From JBOGED01 sp050743625 (lineage in GTDB: Bacteria; Actinomycetota; Nitriliruptoria; Euzebyales; Egibacteraceae), in assembly GCA_050743625.1 (NCBI GenBank), contig JBOGED010000366.1, forward strand, positions 1-8,208: a stretch of DNA of 8,208 bases. The letters run 5' to 3'. The notes beneath the pieces are model-generated. The model was not told where the DNA came from. It made no database searches and saw only the letters and a list, made by a program, of their open reading frames with translations. Positions 6,236-8,208 of this stretch are shown here, in pieces. The first letter of the stretch is position 1. Each line of letters begins with the position of its first letter. The translations under genes were made by a program, and so were the position numbers.

Positions 6236-6279
6236 CGGCATGTGGCCGATTCTCATCTCCGTGCAGGAAAAGGACGGCC

Positions 6280-6675
6280 TCAATCGTCGCGGTCGTCGCG
6301 CTCGACGGCCAAGACCGCACCGCTGGTCGCGTCGAGGAAGACCTCGTGCTCCGTCCTGAGGTCGTCGCTGAGGACCTCGATCTCCCAGATCATCAGGCCG
6401 TCGTCGATGTCAAAGTCGGCGTCGAAGACACGGCCGCCTCCTACCGCATTGAGCGCGGTCGCCTCGGCTTGCTCACGGGTGATGTTCGATTGGGCCGGCT
6501 GGGGAGCGGGCGAAGCTGCTGGCGGTGGCGGTGGCGGTGGCGGTTGCGGTGGCTGCGGCTGCGCCTGGGTGGCGGCGGGATCGACTGTCACCGGCTGTGG
6601 AGCAGGGTCGGCGGCGCACCCCGACAAGGTCAGCACGGCGGCGATCGCGGCGATACGGCGGCGGATCCTCATCAT
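6280..6675 (-). CDS. Secreted lipoprotein with proline-rich linker and PepSY domain
   Basis: A 131-residue predicted lipoprotein. The N-terminus is a classical lipoprotein signal: MMRIRRR basic region, hydrophobic IAAIAAVLTL, and lipobox LSGC with Cys20 as the lipidated residue. Residues 21-62 form a Pro/Gln/Ala-rich flexible linker that includes eight consecutive prolines (44-51). Residues about 64-127 form a PepSY domain: ITREQAEATAL, WEIEVLSDD, HEVFLDATSGAVLAVERDD. PepSY domains are known or proposed to inhibit peptidases or bind at the cell surface; the partner here is unknown. The gene starts 24 bases after the recR stop and is preceded by GAGGAG, 4 bases from the first ATG and 7 from the second ATG at 6672, so either may be used. 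Probably co-transcribed with recR, though no functional link is evident. Confidence 0.88.
   Translation of the reverse strand: MMRIRRRIAAIAAVLTLSGCAADPAPQPVTVDPAATQAQPQPPQPPPPPPPPAASPAPQPAQSNITREQAEATALNAVGGGRVFDADFDIDDGLMIWEIEVLSDDLRTEHEVFLDATSGAVLAVERDDRDD
6521..6544. repeat. Tandem hexanucleotide repeat, four perfect GGCGGT copies
   Basis: Four perfect copies of GGCGGT on the plus strand, followed by degenerate TGCGGT/GGCTGC units. On the coding (minus) strand it encodes the eight-proline run of the PepSY lipoprotein linker. In-frame copy-number change would lengthen or shorten the linker by two prolines per unit. Confidence 0.85.
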
Positions 6676-6699
6676 CGCGCTCCTCGTGCTGCGGTCGGG

Positions 6700-7293
6700 C
6701 TAGATGATACGCCGGCCGCTGAAGGCTCGGCCGAGCGTGACCTCGTCGGCGTACTCCAGGTCCCCACCGACCGGCAGCCCCGAGGCGATCCGGCTGACCC
6801 TTAGATCCATCGCCTTGAGAAGCCTCGCGAGGTAGCTGGCCGTAGCCTCGCCCTCGGTGTTCGGGTTGGTCGCGAGGACGACCTCGGCGACGCCTTCTTC
6901 GCCGAGCCGGGCGAACAGCTCTCGCATGTGAAGTTGGTCGGGGCCGATCCCGTCGATCGGTGAGATCGCGCCGCCCAGCACGTGGTAGCGACCGCGGAAC
7001 TCCCCCGTCTTCTCGATCGCTTGGACGTCGCGCGGCTCCTCGACGACGCAGAGCACCGTGGGGTCCCGCCGAGCGTCCCGGCAGATACGGCACTCCTGTT
7101 GCTCGGTGTAGTTGAAGCACCGCGTGCAGAAGCGCACTTTCTCCTTGACCTGCAGGATCACCCGTGCGAGGCGCTCGGCGTCGGCGCGGTCGGCCGAGAG
7201 CAGGTGGAACGCGAGGCGCTGCGCGCTCTTCGGGCCGATACCCGGGAGCCGCCCAAGCTCGGTGATCAGGTCTTGGACGGCACCCTCGTACAT
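6700..7293 (-). CDS. recR: Recombination mediator protein RecR
   Basis: A 197-residue cytosolic protein that acts with RecO (and RecF) to load RecA on SSB-coated gapped DNA. All domains are visible: helix-hairpin-helix LGRLPGIGPKSAQRLAFHLL (13-32), a four-Cys zinc finger (Cys56, Cys59, Cys68, Cys71), a Toprim domain starting TVLCVVEEPRDVQAIE (79-94) with HVLGGAISPIDGIGP and EVVLATNPNTEGEATASYL, and the C-terminal SGLPVGGDLEYADEVTLGRAFSGR segment. Full length for the family. The start ATG at 7293 has a modest GAGGG upstream. It follows ebfC and dnaX on the same strand, the classic dnaX-ebfC-recR order, and is followed by the lipoprotein gene. Confidence 0.98.
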   Translation of the reverse strand: MYEGAVQDLITELGRLPGIGPKSAQRLAFHLLSADRADAERLARVILQVKEKVRFCTRCFNYTEQQECRICRDARRDPTVLCVVEEPRDVQAIEKTGEFRGRYHVLGGAISPIDGIGPDQLHMRELFARLGEEGVAEVVLATNPNTEGEATASYLARLLKAMDLRVSRIASGLPVGGDLEYADEVTLGRAFSGRRII

Positions 7294-7398
7294 CCTGCCA
7301 TGCCCTCGCTAGCCGTTATCTCTTGGTTTGGAGCGGTGAGGCGTCGAGCGCGGGTCCGTCGGTGGGCCCGCAGTAGCATCTCCCGGCGATCCGTGCAT
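7294..7398 (-). other. ebfC-recR spacer with an imperfect hairpin
   Basis: 105 bases between two genes that are often nearly adjacent in this operon. At 7350-7371 GCGGGTCC-GTCGGT-GGGCCCGC forms an 8-bp stem (one G-T wobble on the plus strand, an A-C mismatch in the minus-strand RNA). It could be a processing or attenuation element, or chance. No promoter is convincing. Confidence 0.35.
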
Positions 7399-7710
7399 CT
7401 AGAAGCCCGGCGGGAGACCGAGCCCTCCCGTGACGTCGCCGAGGTGCTCCTGCTCCAGCTCCTTGGACTTGCGCAACGCCTCGTTGCATGCCGCCAGCAC
7501 CATGTCCTGGAGCATCTCGACGTCGTCGGGGTCCACGGCCTCAGGGTTGATGGTGATCGAGCGGAACTTGCCGCCTCCGGTCACGACCGCGCTGACCATG
7601 CCGCCACCGGACGAGCCGGTCACCTCCATCGTGGCCAGCTCTTCCTGCGCTTTCGCCAGCTTGCGCTGAAGCGCCTGCGCCTGGCGGAGCATCTGGTTCA
7701 TGTTTGACAT
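7399..7710 (-). CDS. ebfC: YbaB/EbfC family nucleoid-associated protein
   Basis: A 103-residue DNA-binding protein of the YbaB/EbfC family, which forms dimers shaped like tweezers and binds the nucleoid. The sequence shows the expected N-terminal amphipathic helix MNQMLRQAQALQRKLAKAQEELA (about 4-26), the beta core MEVTGSSGGGMVSAVVTGGGKFRSITINPEAVDPDDVEML, and the C-terminal helix DMVLAACNEALRKSKELEQEHLGDVTGGL. The Gly/Pro-rich tail GLGLPPGF is common in the family. The length is typical. ATG at 7710 has only a weak ribosome site (AGTAGG); Met4 at 7701 is an alternative start. It sits between dnaX and recR as in many bacteria. Confidence 0.96.
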   Translation of the reverse strand: MSNMNQMLRQAQALQRKLAKAQEELATMEVTGSSGGGMVSAVVTGGGKFRSITINPEAVDPDDVEMLQDMVLAACNEALRKSKELEQEHLGDVTGGLGLPPGF

Positions 7711-7760
7711 GGCAAGAGCCTACTTCCGCGATGGGTGGTCGGGCGGGAAGGATGGCGGTC

Positions 7761-8208
7761 CTACGTCTCGTGGCCCAAGATCTTCGCCCCCAGGTCCTTG
7801 GTGAGCGTCTCGACCGCCTTCGCATGGGCGGCGCGATCATCGGGCATCTGGCCGCTGGCCTCGGCGGCCTCGGCCTCCAGGACGGCTTCGACCTCGTCCG
7901 CTCGCCCCCCGACGCTGGGCTCCACAACAGGGGCGACCATCGCGTCGGACACCTCGGCGACCAGCTGCAACGGTTCGCCGAAGGCCTCCTCCAACACACT
8001 CCGGAACAGTGAGCGGGCCTGGTCGCTGGAGCACGACTCGGCGTGGAACGCGTAGGGAAACTGCACCGTCAGCTCGTCCCCCTTCAGCGAGACGGGCTGG
8101 CCCGACGACAGCACGGCGCCCAGCCGGACGCTGCGCGCCTTGACGGCCTCGAGCACGCGAGGCCACGCCGCGCGCACGGCGTCCAAACCCAACCCGGTGT
8201 GTGTCGAC
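7761..8208 (-). CDS. dnaX: DNA polymerase III subunit gamma/tau, C-terminal part (5' end outside window)
   Basis: The reading frame is open through the right edge, so only about the last 149 residues are present; a TTG near 8192 is simply an internal leucine codon. The visible part matches the tau/gamma C-terminal domain III layout of actinobacterial DnaX: VRAAWPRVLEAVKARSVRLGAVLS, then SLKGDELTVQFPYAFHAE and RSLFRSVLEEAFGEPLQLVAEV. An acidic, Ala/Glu-rich stretch follows, ending with AVETLTKDLGAKILGHET. The ATPase domain and zinc finger lie outside the window. Identification rests on the domain resemblance plus position directly upstream of ebfC and recR. The VRLGAVLS segment departs from the more usual RTWALLS, so the sequence alone would be a weaker match. 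Confidence 0.88.
   Translation of the reverse strand, partial: STHTGLGLDAVRAAWPRVLEAVKARSVRLGAVLSSGQPVSLKGDELTVQFPYAFHAESCSSDQARSLFRSVLEEAFGEPLQLVAEVSDAMVAPVVEPSVGGRADEVEAVLEAEAAEASGQMPDDRAAHAKAVETLTKDLGAKILGHET

Larger units (their letters stand above)
5791..6279. other. 489-base stretch with no convincing gene; contains several inverted repeats
   Basis: It separates the stop of the PepSY lipoprotein gene from the start of the antiporter gene, both on the minus strand, so it should hold the terminator of the former and the promoter and leader of the latter. Open frames exist on both strands, but their translations are rich in Arg, Pro and Cys with no domain-like segments, no ribosome sites and no recognisable family. 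Sequence structure is more notable: tandem hairpins at 5813-5847, CATGTGC/GCACATG at 5898-5919, a long imperfect inverted repeat at 6147-6186, CCCGG-CAAAA-CCGGG at 6221-6235, and an outer inverted pair GATGAGAATC (6069-6078)/GATTCTCATC (6248-6257). No consensus-quality promoter was found by eye. Confidence 0.6.

Noticed and set aside
5769..6320. Minus-strand frame of 183 codons across the 5791-6279 gap, and plus-strand frames in the same gap
   Set aside because: They overlap the starts or ends of the flanking genes, lack ribosome sites, and have no recognisable family or coherent hydrophobic pattern. A decayed gene cannot be excluded, but nothing supports one.
6521..6560. GGCGGT-rich tract as a possible CRISPR-like or regulatory repeat array
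   Set aside because: Units are only 6 bases with no spacers, and the tract encodes the proline run of a lipoprotein.
8190..8192. TTG near 8192 as the start of a separate 143-residue protein
   Set aside because: The frame stays open to the window edge, and the sequence and gene order fit the C-terminus of DnaX, so this is an internal codon.

Overview
The window is GC-rich and reads as an ordinary chromosomal segment of an actinobacterium (Actinomycetota). The main reasons are a 163-residue beta-carbonic anhydrase of the mycobacterial Rv1284 type, a thiosulfate sulfurtransferase with the CRIGER loop typical of actinobacterial CysA2/SseA, and the dnaX-ebfC-recR order with actinobacterial-style RecR and YbaB sequences. 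I cannot name the genus. Eight complete genes and one gene cut by the window edge are supported. All are on the minus strand except the carbonic anhydrase. I see no tRNA, rRNA, CRISPR array, insertion sequence or phage gene.

Layout from left to right: a small VOC/PhnB-like protein (26-514, minus); a metallo-beta-lactamase protein with two rhodanese domains, resembling persulfide dioxygenase/sulfurtransferase fusions (610-1923, minus, GTG start); a divergent intergenic region with a good sigma70-type promoter; a beta-carbonic anhydrase (2062-2553, plus); a perfect 38-bp palindrome between convergent genes (2562-2599); a TusA-like 77-residue protein (2602-2835, minus); a thiosulfate sulfurtransferase (2848-3696, minus); a 670-residue CPA2-type cation/proton antiporter with a TrkA-N domain and a C-terminal UBP-type zinc finger (3778-5790, minus); about 490 bases with no convincing gene but several inverted repeats (5791-6279); a PepSY-domain lipoprotein (6280-6675, minus); recR (6700-7293, minus); ebfC/ybaB (7399-7710, minus); and the 3' end of dnaX (7761-8208, minus, start outside the window).

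Two functional blocks stand out. The right-hand block is the conserved dnaX-ebfC-recR replication/recombination operon with a secreted PepSY lipoprotein attached downstream. The left-hand block concentrates sulfane-sulfur proteins: an MBL-rhodanese fusion, a TusA-like carrier and a tandem-rhodanese sulfurtransferase. The antiporter lies 81 bases upstream of the last of these on the same strand, and the carbonic anhydrase sits between them on the opposite strand. A role in persulfide/thiosulfate handling coupled to ion or pH balance is an inference from this arrangement.

Nothing here is clearly a new defence or mobile system. The most interesting points are the antiporter-RCK-UBP zinc finger fusion, the altered metal-site residues of the MBL-rhodanese protein, the TusA-like protein with CGDP instead of CPxP, the loop-less 38-bp palindrome, and the nested inverted repeats in the 5791-6279 gap.
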